The notes under the pieces are model-generated. The model made no database searches, had not been told where the DNA came from, and worked only from the letters and a program-made list of their open reading frames with translations. Shown in pieces: positions 9,516 through 20,609 of a DNA stretch of 64,000 nt (position 1 is the first letter of the stretch; each line of letters starts with the position of its first letter). The stretch is from contig CM056376.1 in NCBI GenBank assembly GCA_029718625.1, positions 83,534,541 through 83,598,540 of the forward strand. The letters run 5' to 3'. A program made the translations under genes and the position numbers. This DNA is from Synaphobranchus kaupii (lineage: Eukaryota; Chordata; Actinopteri; Anguilliformes; Synaphobranchidae).

Positions 9516-10484
9516 TAGAGAATTTCAGAATTAGTGAGATGAATATCATTTCTTCTTCACCTATTTTGTTTCTCTACTGCATAGATCTCTCCTTCCTGCC
9601 TCATTTTAGGCATACCCAAGGTCAGCTGAGGTTCGCTTCCACTATAATGAAATTATTCAGCAAGTCAGCTAGCTGGACAATGGAGCACACTCACTGACAA
9701 TTACCTGGAGCAATTCTTCTCCAGAAGGACTCTTTAGGGGCCCCAGCAAGACATTTGAGGGCTAGGGGAGGTTACTTTTGCCTCGGGGTGTATTTATGAC
9801 AGACACACTTATGGTCTTGCTTCTCTGATCTCTCTGGGCACCTATATTATCATCACATCCTGGAAATTTCACAGCGATCAAGTTCACGTGTGCACACGGG
9901 TGTGTACGTGTGCATGACTGTGCTCATGTGGATGAGAAAGAGAGGGCAAGGGAGAGAACTGGAAAAAGGGATTTTTGTCTTTCTCTTCCTTTCAGAAAAT
10001 GACAGATTTATCATACTCTGCAGTCAGGTGAAAGGTGACGCTTTTAATAAAGTGTCTGTAGTTGATTGAGCAGCAGTCAGAGCAAATGTCTCTTTCCTGT
10101 TATCTGGAACCCATTCAGAATGTCATAATTTACCTGAATGTCAGTTCAGTGCAAATGCAACACTGAATATGTAATAAAATTTGGAATAATTCCGTAATTG
10201 TTAGAATTTCTTAGAAATAGATATATTTTATTAGACATACTCTTTAAATGGCTGTGCTTAAATAATCCATATTCTACGCACACTACGATTATTAATCCAA
10301 ATCACTTTTAACCAAAAATTCAGCCACAGTGCAAGTCTCATTTTTCAATTAATTGTTATAGCAGAAATATACAATAATGTTCCATGCAATATGAACAAGT
10401 ACTAAGTGTGGCTGTGGACATCGAAATGAACACTAGAAAATCATATTTTGGAAGACTTATCTTTCTTGATATGAAAACATCATT
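9516..10484. other. No gene recognised
   Basis: AT-rich sequence. A GTGTG-rich patch at 9885-9930 is the only notable composition feature. I see no terminal repeats or coding motifs. Confidence 0.45.
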
Positions 10485-11360
10485 GGCTCTATCTTGACGA
10501 TCTTGTCTACAATGCTAGGCGCAAGTGCATTTAGGGCGTGTCCAAGTCCACTTTTGCTAGTTAGAAGGCGCGCTAAGTAAGGCGCAAGGTGCTAATTGGC
10601 TGAACCTAGCCTCTTCATTAATTATTGGTGTATCTTAGGCGTAAGATACAATAAACCAATCAAAATGTCATATCCCATTCCCTTTAAAAGCCTGCTTTTC
10701 CACCTTGGCAGATAGCTTATATGATGCCGAAACAGACATGCTCGTGTGTGTGTAGTGCGAGCTAGGAATAGGGTATATGGATCAATAGTATGATCAATAT
10801 TATTCGGACTAACCATTATGACGCGTTTTGATATACACAATAATAATCTTTCACATTAGGGTTTAACACCGGCACGGGTTCCCGGTAATTCCCGACAGTG
10901 TTATTTTACAAAATATATGAGGTTACATTTTGTCCAAAAGCACCTGCAACAGCTGAGAATAAGCTACCAATGGCTTCCGTCTCACCTTAGAAAACTCCAA
11001 ATTCGCCTACTTGTTTAACGAATTATGCAATGCTATGAAGCATTGAATGACATGCAATACTACAAGTTTTCCATTGAATGACAATTCACGCATTAGGTGT
11101 AAATGACAATTCACGCATTAGGCTTGATATAGGTGTTATCAGCAAAGTTTTCAATGGATAGCCGTTGTCCCGTACCAGAAGATTGTCCCCCCAGAAGATT
11201 ACAGGAACTATTAGCAAATATAGGCTAAGTCATAGCTTGATCCAGGATAATTGCGAATAGTCTATAGTACATGTAACCATACACGAACCATCGCACATCG
11301 CCTGGATGTTGATGGAGTGGGCTGAAAGCAATTTAATGCAGCATTCCTCTTCACTGAGGG
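10485..11360 (+). mobile_element. DNA transposon of the GGCYCTATYTT family, left part
   Basis: Starts GGCTCTATCTTGACGATC and is homologous along its length to the element at 56763-58575, for example CCAATCAAAATGTCATATCC, CACCTGCAACAGCTGAGAAT and ATCGCACATCGCCTGGATGT. Homology resumes at about 12839-12863 (GACCTATGGACCCTTTTATT) after an inserted repeat, then is lost at an AT microsatellite. The right terminus is absent. No transposase is readable, so it is non-autonomous or decayed. Confidence 0.7.
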
Positions 11361-11386
11361 ATTGATATTAGATCTTAGGTCTTTAA

Positions 11387-11715
11387 AGGGTTAGTTCGGA
11401 ATTTTGGACATAATGTCTCAATTACGACTTACCCATGATGTAGTTGATTGATGGAAACCATTTCAGATAATTCCATGCTGTCCCTTCTTTTGGACATACA
11501 CACATTGCTAATGCTAGCGCAACTCGTAGGAACGTAGTAGCATCCACTACCAAACTAACTTAAACACTCCAAGGTGCACCCAAAGCAAATAAAATACGAC
11601 GACAGTCTATCTGGGTTATTTTCAGTGATTATACCATCATTTTTCAAGTCAAACTATCGTTGAATCCTTTACTTTGTGCTCACCTAAATTCTCCGTGGAA
11701 GTACGGCGTTTGTTT
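11387..11715 (+). repeat. Kolobok-like left long inverted repeat
   Basis: Reverse complement of 12370-12692 with few differences, for example CTAATGCTAGCGCAACTCGT on the left. Confidence 0.85.
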
Positions 11716-11820
11716 AGTAGCTAGGTAACGTAAAGTAGCCTATAGCTCTGCCGGCCAAAATCAATATTGCGCGTGTGAAAGAATCAGACTCGTAGTATTG
11801 TTAGCTAACGTTCAGGTAAG

Positions 11821-12103
11821 ATGGTATTTCGGTGTGTATTTCAAGGTTGTTCAAATCATGCAAAGAAAATGGGCACTACAAAGTTTTCACCGATTTCCAG
11901 TGGAAGATCAACAAAGAAAACAGCTGTGGCTTATTGCTGCTCCCCATGGATGTCACCAATTGAGACTCTAAAAAAGTTTGTAGTGACCATTTCAGGATGA
12001 CTATGTGAAAATCAAAAAAGGACGGGCGGGACACCCTCTACTGAAGGAGACTGCTGTGCCATCACCTGTTTTTCTTCATGCACCGAAAACAACTGACGAG
12101 CAG
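11821..12103 (+). pseudogene. THAP-domain exon of Kolobok-like transposase, frameshifted
   Basis: From ATG 11821 the frame reads VFRCVFQGCSNHAKKMGTTKF, giving the first two Cys of a THAP C2CH zinc finger. A frameshift follows near 11884; in another frame the text continues with RFPVEDQQRKQLW, and farther on VCSDHF supplies the last Cys-His pair. A further small shift follows. The exon seems to end at GAGCAG just before GTAACT (12104), a good splice donor. THAP domains bind DNA and stand at the N-terminus of Kolobok and P-type transposases. The catalytic exons are not present. A host THAP gene is unlikely because the exon lies inside the terminal repeats. Confidence 0.72.
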
Positions 12104-12369
12104 GTAACTAATAAATGATTGCATACGTGATCTATCTATTCAGCTAGCTAGCTAGTTGCCATGAATGGGAAGTCATGGAAGTGGTCAAACTTTTCCTGCA
12201 AATTGGTAGCCAGTGTGCTTGCTTGTATATGCTGTGTTATTCTGTAGCATGTTTGTGTTTAGCTGACTTGTTGTCTACCAAATATGTAACTTTACGGCAA
12301 AACGGATTGCAAAACGGATTGTGTCTGCAACTGTGGAGTACAGCAGATAGGTACCCTAATCTACAGCTA

Positions 12370-12692
12370 GCTCCGCCGCCGTACTTCCACTGAGAATTTA
12401 GGTGAGCAGAAAGTAAAGGATTCAACGATAGTTTGACTTGGAAAATGATGGTATAATCACTGAAAATAACCCAGATAGACTGTCGTCATATTGTATTTGC
12501 TTTGGGTGCACCTTGGAGTGTTTAAGTGCGTTTGGTAGTGGATGCTACTACTTTCCTACGAGTTGCGCTAGCATTAGCAATGTGTGTATGTCCAAAAGAA
12601 GGGACAGCATGGAATTATCTGAAAATGGTTTCCATCAATCAACTACATCATGGGTAAGTCGTAATTGAGACATTATATTCCGAACTAACCCT
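12370..12692 (-). repeat. Kolobok-like right long inverted repeat
   Basis: Complement of the left arm, ending AACTAACCCT at 12692, then TTAA. Confidence 0.85.
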
Positions 12693-12863
12693 TTAAAAAG
12701 AGGTGTTTTGTGTGTCAGTTATATGAGAGAAAAGCTCATATTTAGCCTTTGTTACATGGCATTGCTAGCTTTTATTTGCTTGATTCTGATTGACTAAGCA
12801 TCTGCTTTTGATGCGAGCAACCCAGTAGCCTTTTCTTGTGGTCTGACCTATGGACCCTTTTAT

Positions 12864-12865
12864 TC

Positions 12866-12900
<35 letters not shown>

Positions 12901-12911
12901 GAAATATTATA
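12864..12911. repeat. (TA)n microsatellite
   Basis: An alternating AT run interrupted by TATTATATATATGAAATA. It marks the point where homology to the 56763 element stops. Confidence 0.9.
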
Positions 12912-13544
12912 TATTTTTTTGTAAGTGCACTAACAAAAAGCATGATTTGTTGGTATCTTAAATACACTTGCAGTACAATTTCATTATGTCACCAGTGCGT
13001 TTGAAACAAACTTTAAAAGTATTACGGTGTGTTTGAGACTATATTTGAAGTACACTTTTTAAAAAACACACTTCAAATTAAGTACAAAAAGGAAAAGTAT
13101 ACTTGTAATAACCGTTCTATACTTATTATTATTATATTTTTATAAAAAATTATATTTTTATTAAACTAAAGTATACTACTTTTTCACGTGGACTCTGTTG
13201 TCGATTTGGGAGACGTTGCTGCCTCGTCTTATCACACAGCAGTTTACAAGTTGGGCTCACGTAGACATGAGTTGGGGGAAAGACAGTTCATGTGCAGCTC
13301 AGCAGACAAACTCGTGGGCTCCCTATTGGTCAGCAAGGGTCACTGGTTTGCGACAAGACCTGTCTGTCATCTGGGCCGACTGAAACCCTCACATCCCTGG
13401 GCAACACGAGAGCCAACTGTGTCACCCTGCCACAGTTGGCACTGGCACCATCCAAATTTTCTCAAATTTAACTACAATGCTGCAGACACATTAATATCTT
13501 TAGATTTAATTGACATATATCTTAATACATAAACACTTCCTAAA
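12912..13544. other. Unassigned AT-rich block, probably hAT interior
   Basis: A GC-richer segment at 13185-13450 precedes a hAT-like end at 13572 and may be the inside of a non-autonomous hAT copy. Its 114-codon open frame has no recognisable motif. Confidence 0.3.
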
Positions 13545-13572
13545 TCTCCAGGAACAGGTTGGGGACCACTGT
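13545..13572 (-). mobile_element. hAT-like terminal repeat
   Basis: GGTTGGGGACCACTG ends here; its complement, CAGTGGTCCCCAACC, is a typical hAT terminus. The partner end was not found in the window. Confidence 0.5.
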
Positions 13573-13650
13573 CCTAAATAAAATAACTTAAAAATAATAT
13601 ATAAATTAGATTTTTTAAAATGTAAAAATAATACTTAGTAAAAAAAAAAA

Positions 13651-13822
13651 TTGATATTAGATCTTAGGTCTTTAAAAAGAGGTGTGTTTTGTGTGTCATT
13701 TATATGAGAGAAAATCTCATATTTAGCCTGTTACATGGCGTTACTAGCTTTTATTTGCTCGATTCTGATTGACTAAGCATCTGCTTTTGATGCAAGCAAC
13801 CCAGTAGCCTTTTCTTTTGTAA
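13651..13822 (+). repeat. Short repeat, copy 2 (Kolobok-free empty site)
   Basis: Starts ATTGATATTAGATCTTAGGT, runs through CTTTAAAAAGAGGTG without interruption and ends CCTTTTCTTTT. It is homologous to copy 1 with the Kolobok-like element removed and a single TTAA left. Confidence 0.85.
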
Positions 13823-14108
13823 AATAAAACCCTTTATATTTTAAGGATTGCACTTTCATTTTTCCATGTATTTATTTATATTGCTAATAGTTGAGACATT
13901 ACATTTGTAATGGGGGCGTGACGAGTGAGGTTCGAGGGACCAATCGCAGCAAGGGGATTCATTAAGCTTAATAAAAGCCACTGAGACGGAGAGACCCCGT
14001 ATATAGGGAAATATAAATGACAAACTCAAATAACCTAGCTCCGACTCTCGACTGGAGGGAAATAATGGAACTAGGAAAAAGGGGCGTAACTGAAAACGAC
14101 CTGTATAA

Positions 14109-14768
14109 CCGGGCGAACGTCACAGAGAGCAAAGAATCTCGAGCTCGGAAAACACAACGAGCTAAAAAACACTGAATACTCAAACGTATACAAAACAGTG
14201 AACAACCAGATGCTGACGTGAAATGAGAGGAGCTGCCTCATAGGTAACAAACAAAGGACATAAATTAGAGCTAAAAGGGAGAACGCGACAAGCGAAAAAT
14301 AACTCCCTAGCTCTAATCGGAGCGAACTGCTTGCTGCAGGAATAGAAGGGAAGCAGTCTCCGTGTCCTAACCTACCGGCAGTATGCCACACACAAGACAT
14401 GCGAACACTAATGGCCCTATATCTCAATAACCGGGTGAACGGCACACGAGAGCAACGAATCTCGAGCTCGGTAAACACAACGAGCTGACAAACACTGAAT
14501 ACCTTACAGTATAAAAAACAGTGAACAACGAGATGCTAACGTGGAATGAGAGAAAGGGCTGCCTCGGAGGTAACACAAACGAAGGAACGTAAATTAGAGC
14601 TAAGCAAGGGGAGAACGCAACCAGCGAAAAAATAACTCCCTAACTCTAAAACGGAGTGTACTGCTTGCTGCAGGAATTAAAGAAAAGCAGTCTCCGTGTC
14701 CTAACCTCTACCGGCAGTGTGCCAAACGCAAGACATGCAAAAAATAATGGCCCTACATCTCAATAAAG
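14109..14768. repeat. Tandem duplication, two units of about 325 bp
   Basis: Unit 1 (14109-14430) and unit 2 (14431-14768) both begin CCGGG and share blocks such as GAATCTCGAGCTCGG, ACTGCTTGCTGCAGGAAT and GCAGTCTCCGTGTCCTAACC. They have diverged by perhaps 10-15 percent by eye. Confidence 0.85.
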
Positions 14769-14855
14769 GGGAAGGTAACGAGAAGGCAAAAGGAACAGAG
14801 ATCTAACGTTCCAAGGCTACTTTCATAGACTCGCAGTCACACGCACACGTCAACA

Positions 14856-15035
14856 AAATCGCCCAGTCTCCCTGTGAGGAGAGACGTACCCGAAGGACGA
14901 ACAGAACTACAGTTCCGAACAAAATCGCCCAGTCTCCCTGTAAAAAGACAGGTACCGAAGGACGAACAGAACTACCGTCTGAACTAAATCGCCCAGTCTC
15001 CCTGTGAGCAGAGACGTACCCGAAGGACGAACACA
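14856..15035. repeat. Three tandem units of 64-66 bp
   Basis: AAATCGCCCAGTCTCCCTGT recurs at 14856, 14922 and 14986, each followed by a CCGAAGGACGAACA block. It is then followed by a decaying 25-bp repeat, CCCTGCCTCTCAG (15051-15110). Confidence 0.85.
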
Positions 15036-15585
15036 TACACAAAAAATACATGCCCTGCCTCTCAGCGTAGATAAAGCCCTGCCTCTCAGTATGATAAAAC
15101 GCCCCTCTTAGTAAGAAATGACTATATAAATATACCCACAAACAAACAAAGACTCCTCTCGCTTTCAAGGAAGAAAGCAGACAGAGAGAGGAGGGAGAGA
15201 CAGAAAAAGGTCTAGGGAAAGAAGAAAAAGGAAAGACCAGGAAGCAGAGACAGAAAAGAGCCACGGACAAAGAGTCCTAATCGCTACATACACAAAGGCA
15301 AGTCCCGCATTACTCCAATAAAACACATTGGAGCAAAGAGGTCTCCTACAGGGCCTAGACCTAATCATACTGGCTAAGCAAACAAAGGGCAAAATAATAC
15401 CAAACACAAAACAGTGCAAATAATGCAAAATAATATAGAAGCCCAGAACGAAGGAAACGTGGGCTTAAATAGCTCCAAGGTAACCACGCAGAGGTGTGAT
15501 GCTGAAAGAAGCTCTGCAATAAAGACGCAATAAAGACGCATAAAGACTTAAATAGGTTTACCACTATTCAGCAGTCTTTCACACA

Positions 15586-15869
15586 AATACATAAATACAT
15601 CACACAAGTCATAGTGGTAAAATATAATAGAGCAATCTCTTCTCGGCACAAATTAGACATGCACAGGATAAGTCAAGTGCAAATCATCACAAAAATAGAC
15701 CTGGCTTCCTACACAGAGGACTAGGGCCAGTCCTCATCAATGCATACAATATACAGTTTAATATTAATTCCCTGCCACTTACCTTAAAACAGAAGTGACC
15801 ACAGAGGCTTGGACTCAGCTGCCTTTGATGTCCGTCCTGGAGCCCATGATGTAGAGAGGCGATGGCCTG
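15586..15869. other. No gene recognised
   Basis: Between two LTR-like segments. No motif or RNA gene was seen. Confidence 0.4.
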
Positions 15870-16262
15870 TGTTAGGAACCGGCTTCTTTCTCAATAATCC
15901 AAGTCAGGACAATGCAGGAACTCACTCACACAGCAAACACTTTACGAGAGTATAAGTAAAAGTTTATTGAAAATCACACCGGCCAGCGGGATGATCACCA
16001 AGACACAGCACAATTGCGGTCCAGTAACCTTCGATGCACTGGTCATCTAGTCAAGCTTATATACCCTCGGAGGCCTTGAGCTTGATGCACGTTTACATCA
16101 TTGGTGAGAGCCTATCTTCAAAATGTTCCCAAATAACATATGGTTTGTTCTTCACACACTTCATTAGTCACAGTCAATGCACGTCAAAGACCGGGGCGCC
16201 TTGATGTCCGGACAGGGGAGGGGGGGCACAACCTATCCACTCTGCCTCTCTCCCCAGTCACA
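15870..16262 (-). repeat. Solo LTR-like sequence, minus strand
   Basis: On the minus strand it has a TATATAAG box (about 16057-16064), a polyadenylation signal AATAAA (near 15963) 90-100 bp downstream, and an end in CCTAACA at 15870. This promoter/poly(A) order is that of a retroviral-type LTR. The far end (16262, TGTGACTGG on the minus strand) is a guess and no target duplication was found. No viral genes adjoin it. Confidence 0.55.
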
Positions 16263-16345
16263 CAATTTACACCCCAGGCACCAACGGCCAGCCCTCACCT
16301 GCTATTCTAAATCATTGTTTAACACAGACATGTCTAACTACTCTT

Positions 16346-17181
16346 TTAGGGCAAAAACTGTGAACCCATCACCTGCTTTAATCCAAGATGATATAAAGGG
16401 CAAAGGGCCAAATCTCTCCAAAGGGGGTCAATTAAGATCCATGAAAAGAAGCGACGAGAGGTTTCCTTCACCAACTTGTTGCGAGACTTGCTGATAGAAT
16501 TCACGGCAGAAAAAAACATCTCACACTCAGCTGAGGTGGATAGGTAAGTCAGACTTGCTGTACAAAGTTTTTCCAGCATTTTGCCTGGTGCTTTGCTTTG
16601 TAATTTATAACTCCTCGACAGCCTCTCTGGCTGGTTCGCCCAGCGTTTTAGCATGTGCGTACACTTCATTTTCCTCATATAGGATCAGGGCACCGTGGTA
16701 CTGTGGCCAGAAGCATTTGTCCAGCGGTTTCAGCATCTGGACAAGGTCTGATTCAGGCAGTGGTTTTGTGAGGCTGTCAATCACAAAATGATAGAACTGA
16801 AGACCGTTACTCTTCACCCGGCCCTCTGAGAGTTCAGCATATTTAAACAGCCCACGGACTTGCGCTGTTTGGCCTTCTGTGCGGATTTACCTCCACTGGC
16901 TTTCATGGCTGTCAAGATATCGATGGTCTGCTGAATGTGGCAACTTGCAGCCACTAGAGATGTGTCTGTTCGTTGAAGCTTCAGCGAGAGGCCCTGTAGC
17001 TCCCAGAGCATATATTTAATAACGTTAGGCTTATCCTGCCTTGCAGACCCGGGTGGCGGCGGGTCAGCAACCGTTGAGGCGCTAGTGCTAGCAGCCCCCT
17101 CAATGGTTGCAGCAGGACAGGTGTAGTAGTATTTAGCAAGCTAACACTAGGGGTAACATTAGATGTCTCGTTGTCATTCAT
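16346..17181 (-). pseudogene. hAT-family transposase remnant, several frames
   Basis: Minus-strand frames, read in order: an N-terminal piece (17181-16981) rich in Thr/Ser, a middle piece (17011-16814; SLKLQRTDTSLVAASCHIQQ), a piece with VIDSLTKPLPESDL (16817-16605) and a C-terminal piece (16678-16346) with LSTSAECEMFFSAVNSI. The last is the dimerisation (hATC) signature of hAT transposases. The catalytic RNase-H-like core is largely missing and at least three frame breaks separate the pieces. A domesticated gene is unlikely given the breaks. Confidence 0.65.
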
Positions 17182-17253
17182 CTTTGCTTGTTTAGAGAAT
17201 CCAAAATGTCAGAGCAGGCTCATTTGTTTTCTTTTTTGTCATATTAACATATG

Positions 17254-17406
17254 AATTAAATTATCTTTTTAACAAATAACTATTTTGTTCCATGTATAGG
17301 CTACTTTTGCATTCATGTGATTCAGTCAAATTAAATTTTCTTTTTAACGAATTACTATTTTGTTCCATGTATAGGCTACTTTTTCATTTGTGTGATTCAG
17401 TCAAAT
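17254..17406. repeat. 75-bp tandem duplication
   Basis: AACTATTTTGTTCCATGTAT and TGTGATTCAGTCAAAT recur at a 75-bp spacing (units from 17254 and 17329). The units differ at only a few positions. Confidence 0.9.
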
Positions 17407-18990
17407 AAGAGGCTAAGGTTCAGCTGAAAAAACATGTGTAGCGTGATTGAGTTTGTGATACTGCCAAGCTCCCCCTGGCTCCCCCAAAATTTGAATCATG
17501 TTCTTAGCCTTTGTTACTATGGAAGTAGCTCTAAATAGAATCGAACTGACTTTTTTTAGCGGAAGCTTGGAGCCTAATAAAATCACTTTAAATTAATATT
17601 TTGCCACATAATTGATTAATTGTTTTGTTAGGTATTAGCTGTGTAATAAGTGGATTAATACACTCTGCGGTGCTCAGCTATTGAAAGATAATGACCTTTG
17701 CGGAGGCAACCCCGCTCCCCTTTGTGACGGCGGCTTCTTTGTCTGCGCATCGGTCATTCTTTTTCAATAGAGGACCACCTCGTTGTTTATTATCCCTTAC
17801 ATATCACAGGGCAAATGCAATAGGCTAAATCAGAGAAGAAGAGAAAACACACAGATGTGCTGTAATTTACTTTTACCAAATACAGACTCAACATTTGACC
17901 TCACAATTAAATGAAATATCAGTTCTTTCCCAATTTGGTGAGTTCAAAATTAACTATACCCAAACTATGCTATGGAAGAAAATGTAACAATTGAATTATT
18001 TGTAAAACAAAGGTAATGGCAAAAGTTGGCTGAATCAATGGCAATGTTTATAGAGATAAAAAAAATGTATGCATTTGATTCAAAAAGAGAAAAGCTAGGA
18101 AAAAACAAATAGCTCACTTAACCTTCCTGAAAATCATGATGAAAAGCCAGAATCACACAGAGGTACAGAGACCACTGGCAGTGACCCAGAGTGACCCAGA
18201 ATCATCCTGAAAAAGGGTACATCTTTTATCCCTGGAGTCTGGTTCTCATAACCTCTCCCCGCATACGCTTATGCATATCCCTGACTGGGCAGTGACATTT
18301 GCTGCCTCACCATGTGGCCTCAGTTCTTTGAGCCCAGATGGCATTCTCTCTATCCCTCTCCCACAGCCGTTTTTTTTATGTTTTATTATTAAACCTTGTT
18401 ACCACCATGAGTATGGAAGCTTGTCTGTTTGTGAGTCATTTGCAAGTGAAAAAAATATATGGATTGATCAGATCTGAAGTCGTTTGCAAGCCCTGAAACT
18501 GAATGCAGCGGGAGTGTGCCTGTGGAAGTAAATCATAAATAGTCTATCAATTTCAAAAAATGTCTTTTCTCCTTTTAACAACTTCACAATACATATTTTG
18601 AGTCTTGGGAACAGCAAGGCTGGTTGACTGTGGCCTCAGGGTCTTCTCAGTCAGGATGGGGTGGGGAGACTTATTATAAAGGTGAATGCCTAGCAAGCAA
18701 AAGCTGAAGTGAATTTCTCTGTGAAATGGAACCATTAGATGCAGTCCCATTGGGAGCCAGAGGAATACATGTGCATGTATGTGTATTGCTGCATATGCAG
18801 TTCCATTATGAATTCTATAAGTCACCTGAACATGCTACCCCAGAGACAGTCCTTAACCTACTTTTATGAAGTACGTCCATTGCCAAGTCCTGGCTTTGGT
18901 CGTACTACATGCTACAATGTGAGAGCACTATTCAAAACTCAGTTAGAATTCTATACGTCAGTAGAGCCCAACTTAGTGAAATAACATAGA
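17407..18990. other. No gene recognised
   Basis: No terminal repeats or coding motifs. 18130-18420 is less AT-rich, but its short open frames show nothing recognisable; a conserved non-coding element cannot be excluded or shown. Confidence 0.4.
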
Positions 18991-20172
18991 GACGACAATG
19001 GGTTGGAAAAATTACATATGTTTTATTGGCTACAACTATGAATACGTATGTGAATAATAGAAACAATAATTGATATAACATTCAATGACTTAATCTTAAT
19101 CAGAGGAAATGATAATTATGTGACAGCTAAATATAGAAGCTAACAGTCCTACCATTAACAAAGGTTAGTTTGTGTTATGGGTTAATGACATGCTAAACTA
19201 CATTTTGTGGTTATCTCGTTTTATCAGTCTCATAAATATAAAGTTTTAACAGTGTAAAAATATAAGGTCAGGGAAATTGGCTATTCCCGACCGAAACACG
19301 CATAGCAAAACAAAATACAAACAACAGTAGGAACCAGCAGTAAAATAACCTCAATTGGGTATTACAGGTTTTATGCTAGCCTATCAATTGATGTCAGTGC
19401 TAAATAAAATGCGTTTCAACACTTAACGGTAACAAAGGGTTACAGCTCGTCAGCTGGTCCAAGGTCCTGGCAGGTGCGTGGACTCCTGGAGACTTCTTCT
19501 CCGAAGTCGGGTCGCGACAGGTTTCCAGTCAGGTCGCGTGGATGTGCATAGATCTCAGAAGAAACGTGTCCTCAAAACAGCTGTTGAGAATAAACCAGCT
19601 TGGTTTATTCTGTGGACAGTGGCAGGTAAACTCTGTCTCTGTGATCAGGCGAGATGCGGGTTGGGAAACGCAGAAGTCCGTCAGGGTTTCAGTGGTGCGT
19701 CTGGTAGGCGTAAGACAGCGTCTTTACCATCAGAGCCGTCCGGGTGTGTCTGGTAGGGGTAAGGCTGCGCCTTTCCCATCAGAGCGAAGTTGGTAAAGTT
19801 ACATGTTTTTTATGGTCAAAATCCCTTTGATCCCAATTGGTAGATGGCTTTAGGGCATCCGTACAATAGATTGGCTCATTCCCTTGGAACCAACAATGAA
19901 TCATAGATGGACCAGCTATTTCCAATCACCTCAGGTTGTGTGTTTGTGTGTTAAATTTGGGTCCCCCCTCTCCTTCTCTAAAGAGGGGGGTGTTCCTGCC
20001 CAACCCGGTGCCTGATCGATCAAGCAGTCTGTGTTCATCTCAGAGTCACATGAATAATTTGGACAGACACTCCATTGTGCCTCAGTTGATCAGGAGTGTT
20101 AATTGTGAATGACTCCGCAGGAGGCCCAGTCTCATGATCAGAAAGCCAGAGTCCCAAAATGTAACCATTACA
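18991..20172 (-). repeat. Probable 3' LTR of a minus-strand retroelement
   Basis: Read on the minus strand it starts TGTAATGGTTACAT at 20172, directly after a polypurine tract. It contains AATAAACC near 19595 and AATAAAACAT near 19025, either of which may be the poly(A) signal. The end near 19000 is approximate. No closely matching 5' LTR could be aligned. Confidence 0.45.
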
Positions 20173-20185
20173 TTCCCCCCTTTTG
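20173..20185 (-). promoter_or_regulatory. Polypurine tract
   Basis: CAAAAGGGGGGAA on the minus strand, immediately before a TGTAATGG LTR-like start. This is the usual primer for plus-strand DNA synthesis in LTR elements and retroviruses. Confidence 0.55.
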
Positions 20186-20609
20186 TTTTGAGGGTGATGA
20201 GGTAAGTCATTAGTCCTTAGAAATAAAAAAAGACATTATACACAGTTCATGAGGACTACTTCATTATCCAGGTTCTTTGGCCAAATTGAACCACATTATT
20301 TAACACTTTTGACATCAAGGGTCTAAACTAAAATAAACCATTATAGGTTGCTATATCAGGGTATAACCAAACAAAACACATCAAGAAAACATCTGAGGAA
20401 TAGAAAAACAAAATGACTCCCCTTTTTTATTGGTGTTATTCAGCTTCAATATTGTGTGTGTCTAAGGTAGGCAGAGACCTACAGTATGGTTAACTAGTTT
20501 TGGCTGAACAGCCTTGAGAGCCATATAGCATCTTTGCATGCACCTACATCTCTCTGCAGCTCTCTTATGCGCATGGGTTGCATCCACTTCTGCCACGGTG
20601 GTTTTCAAA

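Larger units (their letters stand above)
11387..12692 (+). mobile_element. Kolobok/T2-like DNA transposon with THAP remnant
   Basis: Flanked by TTAA on both sides (11383-11386 and 12693-12696). The ends read AGGGTTAGTTCGGAA and its complement, fitting the TTAAAGGRR rule known for T2/Kolobok elements. Terminal inverted repeats are very long, about 320 bp (11387-11715 and 12370-12692). The 1.3-kb element keeps only the first coding exon of a THAP protein, so it is non-autonomous. The intact target can be read at 13651, proving the insertion. Confidence 0.82.
11361..12838 (+). repeat. Short repeat (about 170 bp), copy 1, split by Kolobok-like element
   Basis: The repeat begins ATTGATATTAGATCTTAGGT, runs to TTAA at 11386, resumes at 12697 and ends CCAGTAGCCTTTTCTT near 12838. 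An uninterrupted copy lies at 13651-13822. Relative to the element at 56763, this repeat is itself an insertion, placed after TCACTGAGGG. Confidence 0.75.
13906..15585 (-). repeat. Possible long LTR on the minus strand, rich in tandem repeats
   Basis: The plus-strand start TGTAATGGGGG reads on the minus strand as an end in CCCCCATTACA, resembling other LTR ends in this window (CCCCCTTACA). On the minus strand a TATTTAAG box lies near 15465. No target duplication was found, so LTR identity is uncertain. Long minus-strand open frames inside (14071-14478, 14803-15270) reflect the repeats and have no motif. Confidence 0.35.

Noticed and set aside
10622..10840. 72-codon minus-strand ORF
   Set aside because: It lies in the interior of the GGCYC DNA element and the homologous region at 56900-57100 does not preserve the frame.
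11821..12103. Host THAP gene exon
   Set aside because: It lies within long inverted repeats flanked by TTAA and is frameshifted.
14856..15035. Regularly spaced 20-bp repeats resembling a CRISPR array
   Set aside because: Only three units, the spacers are also repeated, and the context is eukaryotic; it is a short tandem repeat.
14071..15564. Hydrophobic minus-strand ORFs of 135 and 155 codons resembling membrane proteins
   Set aside because: They overlay tandem repeats, have no family motif, and the hydrophobicity follows from T-rich composition.
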